Notes under the pieces: model-generated | Database searches by the model: none | Seen by the model: the letters and a program-made list of their open reading frames with translations, nothing else | What the model was told of the DNA's origin: nothing | Shown: in pieces, positions 1 to 11,184 of the stretch | Layout of the letters: each line of letters opens with the position of its first letter | Numbering within the stretch: position 1 is the first letter of the stretch | From: Kingdonia uniflora | Lineage: Eukaryota > Streptophyta > Magnoliopsida > Ranunculales > Circaeasteraceae | Direction of reading: 5' to 3' | Length of the DNA: 64,000 nucleotides | Assembly (NCBI GenBank): GCA_014058105.1 | Contig: JACGCM010002659.1 | Location: 3,534,001 to 3,598,000 of the forward strand | Made by a program: the position numbers and the translations under genes

Positions 1-1000
1 CATTGCATAATCCAAACGACATTTACCATCCACTCGAAGAGCCCCTGTTTGGTCTTGAAAGTTGTTTTTCATGTGTCTTCTTCTTGAAAGTTGTTTTCCA
101 TGTGTCTTCTTCTTGGATTCTTTCTCCTTGGATTCTGACTTGGTGCTAACCTAATTTCAGATCCAACTTTGTGAAATATCGAGAATTCTGCAACTGATGC
201 AATAGATCATCAATCCTCGGTAAAGGGTACCGATTCTTCACAGTAATCTTGTTGAGCGCCCTATAATCCACACACACCCGCCACGTCCCGTCCTTCGGTA
301 TTAACAAAATTGGTGATCCACAAGGCAAGCAGCTAGGCTGGATTGCTCCATGCTCCAAAAGCTCTTATATATGCTTATTAATCTCCTTGGATTCAGTGAT
401 AGAGGTACGATACAACCTTATATTAGGTAAGGGTGCATCACTTACCAACTGGATATCATGCTCCACTGCCCTTTTAGGAGGCATACCCTCTACACCTCGA
501 AACAACTCCCCAAACTCCTCTTGCAACTTATCAATCTCGGTTTGTTGCTTAGGAGATAAAACCACGGTAGTCAGAACCCTTGTCGAAGTACTCTGCTTAA
601 CAGGTCGTATCATCAACAACACAAATCTCCCACTTGCTTTAATTAACCTCTTAACCTGAGTCGTCGTTACCAAATTCTATGTCGCAGCATGCTTACTGCA
701 AACATTAATGTGGAACTCCTTCCCCTCCTTCACGAAACAATACTTACGAAAATAACCTGACATAACCTGACATACATCCAGGGGAACCACCTCACATGTA
801 ACCTCATCGATAAAACGAACAGTGATAGCAAATCTAAAAGTACACTGCCTCGTGATCTTCAATTCTGCATCTTTCTAAACCCAACCCAATGCATACAGTC
901 AAGGGTGAGTAGTCGTATCTAAACCCATCTTCTTCACCACAACGTCAGAGATCAGATTCTTCTAACTTCCAGGATCAATAATGACTTCTACAATACTCTG
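1..1000 (-). pseudogene. pol remnant of G1: protease and reverse transcriptase
   Basis: At 677-862 the minus strand encodes the post-protease segment ITVRFIDEVTCEVV, nearly the same as in G2 (16290-16340). At 146-673 it encodes RT motifs, including IPKDGTWRVCVDYRALNKI, RYPLPRIDDLLHQL and FTKLDLK. RT resumes at 1-70 with KTTFKTKQGLFEW. The YxDD active site would lie beyond the window. Stops and a local duplication (53-110) make it non-functional. Confidence 0.8.
53..110. repeat. 29-bp tandem duplication inside the G1 RT
   Basis: Positions 53-81 and 82-110 are two copies of one 29-base unit differing by one base (GTTTTTCATG versus GTTTTCCATG). In G2 the corresponding RT codons occur once, so this is a local duplication that breaks the RT frame. 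Confidence 0.85.
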
Positions 1001-1333
1001 CTTAACCTGTTGTTGATATAGAAAAGTTCTTCACGACTTGCCTCCTTTGGACCTGTATGTTGCTTGAATATAAGGGTAAGTTTTGGTGTCCGATGTTCCT
1101 ACTTCTGAAAGTTCCTCTACAATCTGCGTCGCTAGTGTTATTTTCTCCCGCTAATCCTTCTCCTCCTTCGGTCTGAGTTCAGGATGGAGTTTTCAACACT
1201 TCTCTTGGTTGTGCTCACTAATCTCGCAGTTATTGCATTAGTTCTTTTTCGAAATCGAGCCATCACTGCTCTTTTCGCCCTTTTTCCCATTCTTCCAACC
1301 AGATTTTTGCTTGTCTTCCTTCTTTTTGATTTT

Positions 1334-2214
1334 TTAGGCTTTGCCTTCTATAACAATCGCCTTCACAACAGTATCTTCAATCGTCTCAACGGTGAATAGT
1401 TTCAGTTCTTTCCGTATGTACTCTACAAGACCTCCTATATACTTCATGAATACATCGTATTCATCAACATTAATATCCAAAACCAGGGCTTGGCTATGAA
1501 ATTTAGTAGTGTACTCCTGCACAGACTACCCAAATTTTTGGCGAAAGTGCTACCACTTAAACCATCGATCCTGCTAAAACCCAATTGGATAAAACTGTTT
1601 TCGGACCAACACCTTGAATTTCTTCCAAGTAAGTTTTGATACATCGTGGCGTTTTTGATAGGATCTCCACCATGTAAGGACATGACTCGAAAACTTCAAA
1701 GTAGTGAAACTGATCCTTTGAGAATTAGAGTATTGATAGATTGTATAATACGTTTACAATCTATCAATCCAATTGTCCAATTTTTCGGCATCCACAGATT
1801 CGTAAAAAACTGGGATATCGATCTTAAAATCAATCTTAAGATTTCTCATGGGATTCGTAGACTTACCAGCATCGGCATCCTCCTCAGCTTCAGATTCAGT
1901 TGATCCTCTAGATTCAGTATCTTCCACTTATACCTCGTCACCCTTCTTCGTTACACGATCTCGTCGTTTAAAAGATGAAGGCGCAGAGTTTTTGTTGGCA
2001 GACATCCCCTCCAAAAAAATTTGATTATAGTCGTTAGGGTTGAAACTTGCTCCTCAAGTTTCGTGATCCGATCGTCGCTGCTTCCAGGTACCTCATTGTT
2101 TCCAGTCATCTCGATCTCAATCTCCTTCTCCTTCTGATTAGGTTTTCGGTGAATCCTCAAAGGACTCCTAACTTCTTCACCAGATTGCTTTAATCGGCCA
2201 CGCGTTGAGACCAT
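1334..2214 (-). pseudogene. gag remnant of G1
   Basis: The minus-strand start MVSTRGRLKQ at 2214 aligns with MVSTRDQLKR of G2. It is followed by a charged N-terminal region and, at 1334-1683, a stretch (SQALVLDINVDEYDVFMKYIGG) matching the G2 capsid region FHNQALVLDI. Several stops and frame changes interrupt it. Gag would form the virus-like particle. Confidence 0.65.
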
Positions 2215-2250
2215 AAACCACAATTAATCCACAGACGATCGTGATCATCC

Positions 2251-2262
2251 GCTCTGATACCA
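2251..2262 (-). promoter_or_regulatory. Primer-binding site of G1 (initiator Met-tRNA type)
   Basis: The minus strand reads TGGTATCAGAGC, the classic plant retrotransposon primer site complementary to the 3' end of initiator methionine tRNA. It lies two bases inside the LTR, as in G2. Confidence 0.9.
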
Positions 2263-2264
2263 CT

Positions 2265-2654
2265 TAATCCACAATTTGTAGAAGAACTCTAAAATAATCG
2301 AAGAACATAAAAGAACAGTTTGAGATTTCGAGGATAAGCCCTCCTCTAGGTTTTTGTGCTTTCTTATTGTTTCTGAAAAGAATTACAATGCGAAAGGCTT
2401 GCCCCTTTTGGGGCTACAAGACCGATTTATAGAGTGACCAATAGTTCTACTCAAATTACAATAAAATCCCTACTCGAACTAGGTTAGCTAATCCTACTCG
2501 AACTAGGATCAAATTCGGTCGGTCGGTCGTAGGGGAAAATATTACACCGAAATGACCAAAAAGTTCTTAAAAACAAAAGGTAGATCCCTTAGGCTATATC
2601 TGCGCCGAAAAATGGACGTAGAATATTAAAGGGTATTTAGATCCTCCTGAATCA
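2265..2654 (-). repeat. 5' LTR of G1
   Basis: The LTR is about 390 bp. Read on the minus strand it begins TGATTCAGGAGGATCT and ends ATTGTGGATTA, two bases before the primer-binding site. Both ends align with the LTRs of G2 and with the solo LTR at 19274-19776. The central part differs strongly from the G2 LTR, so this is a divergent subfamily. Confidence 0.8.
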
Positions 2655-2719
2655 GTGAGTTTAGTTGTGTGGAGGCTTATCTCGTTTAGAGTTCGTTGAA
2701 AATTTAGAAAGAGAAGGGA

Positions 2720-3260
2720 TAGGAGGATCTGCTAAGGCCATCTATTTCATTGAAGCACAAGGAAACGAGTACATGGAAACGAGGAGAGAGAAGCCTTTCT
2801 CTGGGGATTTCCTCCACCTACAAGAATTCTTTTGCAAGGGCTTTAGTAGGTTTCCATTGTTTTCTGACAAAAAGTTACAAGGAGAAAAAAGAATAAGCAA
2901 CGGAAGGGGGGCACACAACATGAACCCCCTTCCAAAGCCAAAATCCATCACTCAAATCTGAAGTATTCTCGAAAGGGCTCCGCAATGCTTCCTAAGAAGG
3001 TAAGTCTTCCAACAAACTCTCTTTGGTTGTTATACATGATCTGTTTAGATAGGTTCCCAGCTTCGCTTATATCAGTCATTACCTTCACCCTAGTGTTACA
3101 CCAGTCCATTTGGACATCTTCAAAAGACCAGGCCTTCCTATACACAATTCCAGATATGACAAACAGCAGCCAACCACAGGTCCATTATGTATGGGCTGTA
3201 ACCCTCCACTATGTAGTTTGTTCTTGTATTTACTCACAATGCGTTTTTGCTCCCTAAGTC
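2720..3260 (-). pseudogene. Possible LINE ORF2 C-terminal remnant
   Basis: The minus strand reads LWLAAVCHIWN near 3190, then in another frame KAWSFEDVQMDW down to 2948. This resembles the end of plant LINE ORF2, where a WLA..CHIW..RN block follows the zinc-binding domain. The following sequence resembles a LINE 3' tail ending near TCAATGAAAT, but no clear poly-A remains. It could instead be unrelated intron sequence. Confidence 0.3.
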
Positions 3261-3623
3261 TTCGTCTTTGAGATATTTCTTTGTGGGTGGTATTACCATT
3301 CTCTAAAGAAGCTTAAATAACAATAAGTATGGCCAGCCACCGGGTAAGAATGTTTTAAATCTACCATGGTTTAGAGAAGACCAAACGTGATCAAGAAACA
3401 AGAAAACTTGATAAGATAGAAACATAATAATATAATATAATATATCGGAACCGTAAATATAAAGAACTTCTTTGCAAATGCAATCCCAAGGATTTTTTTT
3501 TTAAAATTAACATGCACTTCAATAAAGTTAATGATATAGCATAAAAACCCACTTACAATGATTGACATTCCTTTTAAAGTTAATAAAAGCAATATGATTT
3601 TATCTTTAACATTTGTCACACAC

Positions 3624-3677
3624 CTTTACTAAGAGCTGACTAGAAACTTTGTCTTCTTGCTCACGAGTTCGTAGGCC
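3624..3677 (-). CDS. Exon 6 of the At2g01220-like gene
   Basis: It encodes GLRTREQEDKVSSQLLVK and ends in phase 0 at a GTGTGTG donor. The next family block (an ANACKV-like segment) could not be found between here and G1. Confidence 0.83.
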
Positions 3678-6600
3678 CTGTGAAAGGTATCCACACGTCT
3701 CAATAGGACCAATCTGAAACGTCATTATACAAGCCAAGAAAATGCAGCATATACCTTTGACAAGGTAACTTTAGATACCCAAAGCCGATCGGATGTCCTT
3801 GTTGACAAATAAAACCTACACATGCAACCAAAATCAAAATGCAGTAACTTAGAAGAAGCAGATCCGTCGCCGTTTCGATCTTACAGCAACCAAAATGCAT
3901 TAATAAAAAATATTAAGACATAAAAATGATAGGTTCATAAAATGATGATGCTCCTCCCCCCCCTCACATCAATCAGACTACCGAGAAACGTACATAATTA
4001 CCAAGAGTATGTTTCAGGGCTCAGCGCCAATTATGTTTTGGGACTCTAATGAGAAATGTACATAACCGAGAGTATATGAATGTCATTCTTTCTAAATTGA
4101 GTCACTAACTGTAGAACTTCAACTTATATCATTTGCAACCTATCTATACAATAAAACAAGATTTTACTCTTCTATGCTTCTCTCCAACTTATCTTCCTAT
4201 ATTTCACCATGTGATAACCACTCCACAAACACTTTTCAAGATTATAGTAACCTTTTATTTTTCGGTGCAAACCCAAATTGAGCTGAATCAGTATGCCCTT
4301 TCAACAACAAAAAAAGTATTCCTCAAGTCTATAAAACACTTGTTCTCATAACATACAAAATACCACTGCCCTCCTTATATAACATGAGAGAGTAATCTCC
4401 ATCACGCAAAGTTAATACATAGAGGTTTTGTAGGGCTAACAATGAATCGGATTCAAATCCGAATCGAATCTAAGTTGGAACCTCATCTCATACATAGTTA
4501 AGACCCCACATATGAGGAAGCCCTAAATCTAGTTATGATGCCCCGATCCAAAGTAAGATTCACGCTAAACTATGGCATCAAAGTTAAGGTTCCTGGTTTC
4601 AAGAAGAAATAATCTTAAATGTGGTGTTAAAGCCTAAATCCAAGGATATAGAGAGAATGAGAGACACAGGAATAACTGGCCACTTTGCTAAATGTTTGAG
4701 GTTTACATTTCCATCTTTGATTAAGATCGTTTCAATCAAAGGATACAAGTAGAGATATGAGAGATACGGTTGAAACTTTGGTTAGAAGTAGAAAAAAGAT
4801 GAATTAGAGGAACCTATGACTAAGTTTTTGAAAGAGAGAGAATAGAGGCAACTTAAGACTTGAAGTTTGAATAGAAACCCTAAACAATAGTAGCTTATAT
4901 ATGCAACACGGCGGGAAATTCTAGTATAAGCAATTCAGATTGGGATTTAAATTGGACTGTATACAATAAAATCCAAATCTGATCCCAAAAAAATCATACT
5001 AGATATTCAAAAACAAAATCATTTAAAGACAAATAAAAATCTAAATCCAGATTTTTCCGATAGGATTTTGGATTTTGTACAATAGCTATATGTGACATCA
5101 TATCAAGCTCTTCTCCTCGAAACGATTCTCGCCTCATGTGAGGAATTCATATCTAATCCTTTTCTTTGTTGGAGAAGATAGGCATTCTTTATGAAATATT
5201 CCTATCTTCTCATCTGAAAAACAATATATGGATAATTACAATGGAAGAGGGGAAATTATGACATACCCGCTGTATAAGGCTGTTTTCGGATCGGATCGAA
5301 AAATGACCCTTTCAGAATTTTTTTGATTTTTTTCGGAATTCAAAATTCCATTCCAATCCGATTTTTTTTTAAATTCCAAAATCGGAATAGTCGGATTTTT
5401 CAAAATAATCGGAAAATTCGGAAATATTGATTTAATAGAGTTTAAATATATAAAAAATCAATTTTTTTGGTCTCAAATTAGCATTGAACCATTAATCATA
5501 CTCTAGGTAAACTTGTTAGAATAGGGTTCAATAAAGATTAAATCGTAAAACTACAAAAGAGAACTTAAAAATTAAATAGAAATAATCGGATCGGAACATT
5601 TTCGGAATCGGATACAATTATGTGATTCCGATTTTCCGATCATTTTCGGAAAAAATCGGAAATCAGAATTTTAATAGAGTGATCTAAAATCGGATCGGAT
5701 TTCAGAATATCAGAAATAATATCAGGATATTATTTCTAAGACTACTAACACAAAAGAGATATATCTCAAACAAAATAGTAAATATGGGACTAATATCAAA
5801 TTACGCCCAATTTCAAGTGACACATGTCAAATTTTCTCTTTCCTTTTCTTTATTGTACTTGATAATTAACTCCTCATGATAGAGCATGCCTATGGCTTAT
5901 ATTAAGCAATGACATCAAAATGCATCAGTCATAACTTTTCTAATCATAATATTATGGCAATGTTATAAAGCAAATGCTTGTACTAATCTGCAATGAACCG
6001 CTTTGCAATACAGATTCTTTTGCAAACAGATGTATCTTCTTGTTTCTATTCTAAGAACTAGTCCAAGAACTTTCATATCAACAGAAACAGAGAGCTGTAG
6101 AAAGTAAGATCAATATTGCATACCTGTGATCCCCACGTTTTGGGTCTAAGCTAGCCAAAGACCCTGTAAACCCAACGCCTAGAACTGGGAAACCTATTCA
6201 AAAGAAGAACAGAGGGGAGATGATTAGATATAGATAATAGCAATAATCGTGTATGCATAGCAGAACAAGATACTAGGCGAAACTATCTTTGTTTTGCGAG
6301 AATATTCAGAGAGGTACCCACTTCGGCACTTGAACTAGTACGTTATAGTAGTACATTTTTTAGTACTACCAATTTTTTTTTGAAGTACTTTAATACCAGT
6401 ATCATCTCATGGTTATCATTTGGTATCATGTATGTTATAGAGAGAATAAGAATGCCCATAAAAACATCCTTTAAAGGATATTCGGCTGAGAGTAATTTTC
6501 TTTTATGCACCCATGACCCATGACTGTACGAAAAAGATAAATACAGTTCTTGCTTCGGTTGCTGGAGCCCAAGAACATCTCGGCAGAAACAAAAGAACTG

Positions 6601-9138
6601 CTTGAAAGGCCATCACCATCCAAGACATCTCGGAGAGGAGAGCCAATATCTATCGTAGCTTTTTTATGTCGACCGATGAAAAGATCCCATTAATCATATA
6701 AACCAACCAAAGTTATAGGAGGGAATGGTTACAAAAACGATGAAGATGAAAAGATCCCATTAGTCTTAAAAACTGACCCGAAGGGCTAGGAAGAACGGTT
6801 AAATGAACGGCACAAAGAAAAAGCAAAGAACGCACAATAACCAATCCCCACAATAGTCCTATCCACTAGAAAAACGTCGAGGAGCAGGCTATCTAACTGT
6901 CATACATCTTACCACCGGCTACTCAAACCATAACCCTACATTGTCCAAAAGTGTATTCAAAGATAGAGTGAAGAATTAGATATTAAAGATAATTCCTGGC
7001 TGCCCCCACTTAATGACCCTAAGGTCCCTAAGTGTACTGTTGCATCTTCCCAACCAATGCCCAACAACACTGCAAAGGATTAAAACATCCATATTTTTTT
7101 TGCTTATTGAAGGAAGTTTGACCCTGGGGCATCCTACTAGAATGTATGCCCCCGACCTGTGTTCTAAACCCATGCTACCTGACCCAACAGAAAGTCATAT
7201 TTCAAAAGCTAATGCACGGTCAAGTAATGAAGAGCTAATTATTTTACTTACCAATCAACACACGCATCAGTAGTTTACCGACATTCACTTACTAACAATG
7301 AGGCTTTCCCCACTCACATTTTACCAAAGGTGGCAGTCGAGGCAAAGAAAACAATGCAAAGAGATCTTGCAACCCCAGATTGAAAAGTATGATGGATCTT
7401 GAGAAAGAAGATGATATCACAAAGTATAAAAAATTGAATCTAGAAGGTATTATTTTAGACCTATTTCACCATTTTGTTTCTAGATGATGATAGGGGATTA
7501 CTCTCAATAATATTTTGCAAAAGTTGCATAGGGCCAAATTCCTCTTTGACCAAACCCAGCGGAAGGTTAACATTCCACCAGCAAGCATTATACTCTCACT
7601 CAAAGAAGTTGTCACCAGTTGTCCCTTTCACGATAAAATGCCAATAAGGGGAGTCCATATGAGTGGTGGAGCCTCATGCTCAACTCCCTACCCAACCCCA
7701 CACCCACCCACCATCACCACCACCACCACCGAAGATCAAGACAACCTCATTACCAAATCTTTGTCTCAATACTATGATCCCTCTCCTAATTATCATGAAT
7801 GCTGGATGCAAACAAAGAAATTTAGTACACCCGTATACTAGCGAACACCTTCTCTAAATGAGTGCTACCCTAGCACCACGTTAGGAGCTTGCTTCTAAGG
7901 AACATAGTGGTAATGTCTGAAGGCACTTGTAAGAGATACATAACATACATTTCAGAAAGAGAGGTTGTTTTTTATTTTCTTCACAAGCTAATAGTATCGT
8001 CCCCTTGCATGTACAAAATCTCCAACACTCGCTTCCCTGCTTCACATCACTTAAAAATAGCCTATCAACGGTCTCTCAACAATCAAACAAGCACGCAGTT
8101 GATCCTCTTGCCCAAGTCCTCAGTAGCTATTAAGTCTGTACACTCATTAGCATTCAGGAGCACATGTTGAATTCTCGCCTAATCAGACACACGCCTAAAA
8201 GTCAATACTCAATTAATGCATTAGAACCAGCAGCCATTACCATGAAATCTGATCTCATGCAGCCTCAAATGGGTATATAAGTCAAGATGAATCCGTCATA
8301 CCCAGATGCCCTGTCCCCATCTATGCCCTTAATCACTTGACTTACCTCCTCTTCCAAAATAGGCCTTTCATTCCACACCATTGAATCCCAAAAGAGACTT
8401 ACCTACTGGAGGTCTATCTCATGGTACTTTCAACTAAACATTGTCCACTTAACAATGCTTTTAGCTTTCTCCTTCTCCGCCGCTTCTTTCTTTCATAAGC
8501 ATTTTCACTCTTTTGTTGGTACTCTTGTACCAATCCTCAACACTTGAGAAGATACCCCAAGTAGTTAGAATCAAAATTTATATTATTGCAAATCTTCACA
8601 AATAAAAACGGCGTCATCAATTAAAACTCTAAAAGATTCGTGGATATGTAATGTTCTGACCATTGTTTGGCCAATAAAGTCTAGACTGTAACATGGCACC
8701 TAAATCGAATTGAGAAATCACCAAATTTCACATTTTTACCACTTAACCAAAATGGGGTATATCATTATTGGCAGTGGGGTGCTCTTAAGGGCCATTTTAT
8801 CGAAAAATTTCCATAAACTACCAAATTTTAAGCACCAAAAAATAAAAACCTGGTTTAGTAGAGAGCTTAAGTGCACGATTATAAGCGCGCAACGACAATT
8901 CCTCCACAGTTTGCTGACTAGTAAATTGAGTTGGGGTCTGCCTAACACAACACCATATACCAACAATTAGTTAAATTAAGAAAAAAATCAAATTGGTTAG
9001 AAGTTAGGAATTACCTTGGAGAGCAATTGTGTCATGGAGACTCTTGAATAAGGTACAACTGCTTCAAGTATTGTGTTTGATGCTCCTGGGACTGACATCA
9101 ACCACCCAAGTGCCTGTTTTTGATATTGTTAGCATCAT

Positions 9139-9177
<39 letters not shown>

Positions 9178-9272
9178 CTTACTTGAGATGCTCCACCAGC
9201 GAGATAGAGGACAGACTGGGTAGGGGAAGAGTGGATGGCTTCAACAAGAACTCGAATCCAACCGTCTGTCAT
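3624..9272 (-). CDS. At2g01220-like protein (nucleotidylyltransferase superfamily, CinA-like N-terminal part), exons 1-6
   Basis: Six minus-strand exons join in frame with consensus splice sites: 9183-9272, 9015-9113, 8850-8937, 6124-6193, 3755-3815 and 3624-3677. Phases are 0, 0, 1, 2 and 0 at the successive junctions, and all introns are GT-AG. The product begins MTDGWIRVLVEAIHSSPTQ. It has LAGGASQ, then SVPGASNTILEAVVPYSR (the CinA/PncC-like core), AYNRALKLS, GVGFTGSLAS, FYLSTRTSDRLWVS and GLRTREQED. These blocks match what I recall of the plant At2g01220 family, whose C-terminal part is a cytidylyltransferase-like fold. The 154 codons here are roughly the first third of the usual length of about 420. 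There is no stop or frameshift in the six exons, so this part looks under selection. The C-terminal catalytic exons are not seen between 2655 and 3623. They may lie left of the window beyond G1, or be lost. The substrate is unknown to me. Confidence 0.82.
3755..3815 (-). CDS. Exon 5 of the At2g01220-like gene
   Basis: It completes the arginine codon split across the 2.3-kb intron and encodes FYLSTRTSDRLWVSKVTLSK, ending in phase 0 at a GTATAT donor. Confidence 0.87.
5281..5705. repeat. Cluster of short TCGGA/TCCGA motifs
   Basis: More than a dozen copies of ATCGGA, TTCGGAA or their complements occur in two blocks (about 5285-5420 and 5585-5705) separated by AT-rich DNA. TCGGATCGGA occurs in both. 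It may be a decayed short repeat element. No terminal inverted repeats could be set with confidence. Confidence 0.55.
5712..5737. repeat. Perfect 12-bp inverted repeat
   Basis: The arms AGAAATAATATC (5712-5723) and GATATTATTTCT (5726-5737) are separated by two bases. It lies at the right border of the TCGGA-motif cluster and may be its terminus. Confidence 0.7.
6124..6193 (-). CDS. Exon 4 of the At2g01220-like gene
   Basis: It encodes G/FPVLGVGFTGSLASLDPKRGDH and ends in phase 2 at a GTATGC donor. GVGFTGSLA is the most diagnostic block of the family. Confidence 0.88.
6194..8849 (-). other. Intron 3 of the At2g01220-like gene (about 2.66 kb)
   Basis: Most of this intron shows no gene. Around 7400-8560 it holds decayed LINE sequence on the same strand as the host gene. 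The stretch 6200-7400 is AT-rich, with nothing recognisable except small purine-rich repeats. Confidence 0.7.
8235..8475 (-). pseudogene. LINE ORF2 reverse-transcriptase fragment in intron 3
   Basis: The minus strand reads ERPILEEEVSQVIKGIDGDR and ASGYDGFIL. This matches the plant L1-type RT N-terminal motif (EEEV..AI..M.GDKAPGPDGF). A preceding WDSMVW and a block resembling KWL..GD extend it to about 8475. Several stops are present and the YADD region is not recognisable, so it is a relic. Confidence 0.65.
8850..8937 (-). CDS. Exon 3 of the At2g01220-like gene
   Basis: The acceptor is GGCAG just before ACCCCAACTC; the upstream TTAG would give an immediate stop, which decides the choice. It encodes TPTQFTSQQTVEELSLRAYN followed by RALKLSTKP and ends in phase 1. 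Confidence 0.87.
9015..9113 (-). CDS. Exon 2 of the At2g01220-like gene
   Basis: Thirty-three codons (ALGWLMSVPG...QLLSK) between an AACAG acceptor and an AAG/GTAATT donor. It holds the PGASNTILEAVVPYS block, the strongest similarity to CinA/PncC proteins. Confidence 0.88.
9140..9174. repeat. (GA)n microsatellite in intron 1
   Basis: An uninterrupted run of GA dinucleotides within the first intron of the At2g01220-like gene, on the donor side. It is likely to vary in length. Confidence 0.95.
9183..9272 (-). CDS. Exon 1 of the At2g01220-like gene (start codon 9270-9272)
   Basis: Thirty codons, from ATG to GGASQ, ending at a GTAAGT donor. The start is chosen because it matches the family N-terminus and because the upstream minus-strand sequence is a pyrimidine/purine-rich leader without an upstream in-frame coding match. 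No clear TATA box was found upstream. Confidence 0.85.
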
Positions 9273-10019
9273 CTTTCTTTCTCCCTCCTTTTTTTTCTCT
9301 CACTCCTCCAATTCTCATAGCATATTTCGATTTTATTGGCAGATGATACGGCTTTTCATGATTACTTACCACGCAGCTGGAGATGCTTAGTTTTGTAAGA
9401 TAGGTACTCTCAATTTCTTCCCTCCTTTTTTTATTTCACTATTTAACACACTCTCACACACACACTCTCTCTCTCTTTGCATCAGTCATCAGATAGATAG
9501 CTGCATCAATTTCAATCTCCAGTTTTGAAGCTTCGCCATGACGGTTCGTTCTCTATTAAAGTGTTCTCTTTTTTTACTATTTAGGGATATCACAAGATTA
9601 GAATAGTATCTGTTGATCTGAAATATGTTTTTGATCATATATAGGTTGATTGAAAAAGTGACATCATTCACTAACGCCATTAACAAAACCAAAACCCCAT
9701 TCCCCCCTTCCAGATCTAAACTGTTAGTTTTATCGGTACTTTGTAACCTTTGTTGGAATAGGTGTTGTGAGAGCACTAGAGTTGCCAACCACTTCACTAA
9801 AGAAATTTGGCTTAAAATTCTTGTTTTCTTAAAATGAAGATTTCATTGCTCACGAGGTAAAGAAGCCTTGAGAATAGAGAAAAACAAGACGACATAAGAA
9901 TATCATGAGTCTTTATAATTAAGAGACTTCTTGTAAGAGAACCTAGAAGGCATAAACTACGTATTCCACCAAAAGCATTAGGTTAAAGGTTAATATAACG
10001 TAACAGAAAAACTGCAAAT
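9273..10019. other. Upstream flank of the host gene, no gene recognised
   Basis: It contains CT-rich stretches (9275-9310, 9460-9480) that would be the purine-rich leader and upstream region of the minus-strand gene. An ATG at 9538 on the plus strand opens only a 23-codon frame. No other feature is supported. Confidence 0.6.
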
Positions 10020-10345
10020 GGGTAAAAAAAGAAAGAAAAAAAGAGCAATATTAAGATTTTATTAATATGAGATCATCGCAGTATCAGAGGAGGACATCAA
10101 CCTAGCCTCTCAACAAGATACAACTATAAGGAATTCTGGTCTCTGAAGTTTGCTACTTCCATTCTATCTACAATGAGGGAAGCTCTGGTAGTACAATGTA
10201 AGCTTATCATATTCCAAAACTGAAGAGGGAGTTGCTCACTTCCTAGCTTTGCTTAGCAAGACTCTCCGCCGTATTGTTTGCTTCCCGGAAAATATACCAT
10301 AGTCTCACAAGTATTATGCAGTGTACATGAGCCTTGGAGCAAGGT
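10020..10345 (-). pseudogene. LINE 3' end: RNase H C-terminus and A-rich tail
   Basis: The minus strand encodes HVHCIILVRLWYIFREANNT followed by AESLAKQ. This matches the end of the RNase H domain in plant LINE ORF2 (REAN..AD.LAK). It runs into a 3' UTR and an A-rich tail, seen as T-rich sequence on the minus strand near 10020-10050. It is 5'-truncated, as is usual for LINE copies. Confidence 0.65.
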
Positions 10346-10754
10346 CGGTGTTAAGTATGGTCATGGGTTGATTCTAGGAACATCTTTTCCCCTCTTAAGA
10401 TGTTTACGCCGCACCCGTATCTGTCTTATGACTCGTATCTTGTAAACAATGGGGAGAGTTGCCCGTTGTCCCCGTTGCATGCAAATTATTCTCTATTTGT
10501 TCTCACCTAACACTACAAATGAAATGTTCAATTCGTCCATTTCGATACTGAAGGGTAGTGCACACACACTGTGCAGTTTGAGTTTTCAAGTACAAAAAAC
10601 TAAATGAAAAATCCCATTTTATTAACTCGCGAAAAAAAAGAAAAAGAATTGTGAAACAACATTTAGAAGACCAATACATAATAAGTCCACCAAAAATGGC
10701 GAAGACTTTATGCCCCCTAGTTCTTCTGTTATTGTAGCAAATACTAAGGTAAAA

Positions 10755-11074
10755 GAATTGATTCCAGTTCATTGTCAATATCATCGAAGTAGTTGCATTC
10801 ATCTTCTGAATCTACTACCACAGTTTCTTCTTCTCAATGTTGGCATACAACTCATTTTCCTAGACTCTGGCTCCGAACGCTTTGCTATTACTAGCTTCAA
10901 ACCCTGAGGAAAAATTTCTGATTCCAGTTCATCGTTAATATCGTCAAAGTAGTTGCTTTCATCTCCTGAATCTACTATTGCAGTATCTTCTTCACAATGT
11001 TGGCATACAACTCGTTTTCCTGAACTCTGGCTCCGAACGTTTTACTGTTACTAGCTTCAAACCTAAATTAAAAT
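10755..11074. repeat. 160-bp tandem duplication
   Basis: Units 10755-10914 and 10915-11074 align along their full length with scattered differences; for example, GATTCCAGTTC recurs at 10760 and 10920. On the minus strand the second copy has an open acidic stretch (QHCEEDTAIVDSGDESNYFD). The first copy has a stop there. The origin is unknown. Confidence 0.85.
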
Positions 11075-11184
11075 TTTAAACAACTGTAATGAGAAATATA
11101 TTGAGTGAATGGAGTATCTTTATAAGAAACTGATATTACCTAGTAAGAACCTTGTACTCTACACATGATGTACCGAAACGTTTT

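Larger units (their letters stand above)
1..2654 (-). mobile_element. Ty3/gypsy LTR retrotransposon G1, 5' part, truncated by window edge
   Basis: The order on the minus strand is LTR (2265-2654), methionine-tRNA-type primer site (2251-2262), gag, protease and reverse transcriptase, running off the left edge. The LTR start (TGATTCAGGAGGATCT on the minus strand) and the gag start (MVSTR) match element G2 at 14296-20521, so the two belong to one family. Every coding domain has stops or frameshifts, so this copy is dead. Its right border lies just beyond the LINE-like remnant that follows the host gene's sixth exon, so it may sit in a long intron of that gene or mark the place where the gene was cut. 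Confidence 0.85.
3816..6123 (-). other. Intron 4 of the At2g01220-like gene (about 2.3 kb)
   Basis: AT-rich sequence without a gene. It contains a cluster of TCGGA/TCCGA motifs (5281-5700), an associated palindrome (5712-5737) and an imperfect palindrome around 4444-4470 built from GAATCGGATT and AATCCGAATC. No transposase or RT similarity was recognised. Confidence 0.75.

Noticed and set aside
2665..2961. 98-codon plus-strand open frame
   Set aside because: No family match. It overlaps the LINE-like reading on the opposite strand and has no promoter or splice context.
7515..7857. Two overlapping plus-strand frames rich in Pro, Thr and His
   Set aside because: They come from an (ACC/CACCAC) low-complexity stretch in intron 3, antisense to the host gene.
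9029..9320. Plus-strand frames with RERERERE runs
   Set aside because: Translation of the GA microsatellite and the reverse of exons 1-2 of the host gene.
9538..9606. Possible start of a plus-strand gene (ATGACGGTTCG)
   Set aside because: Only 23 codons, with no exon continuation recognised. A pyrimidine-rich leader alone is weak support.
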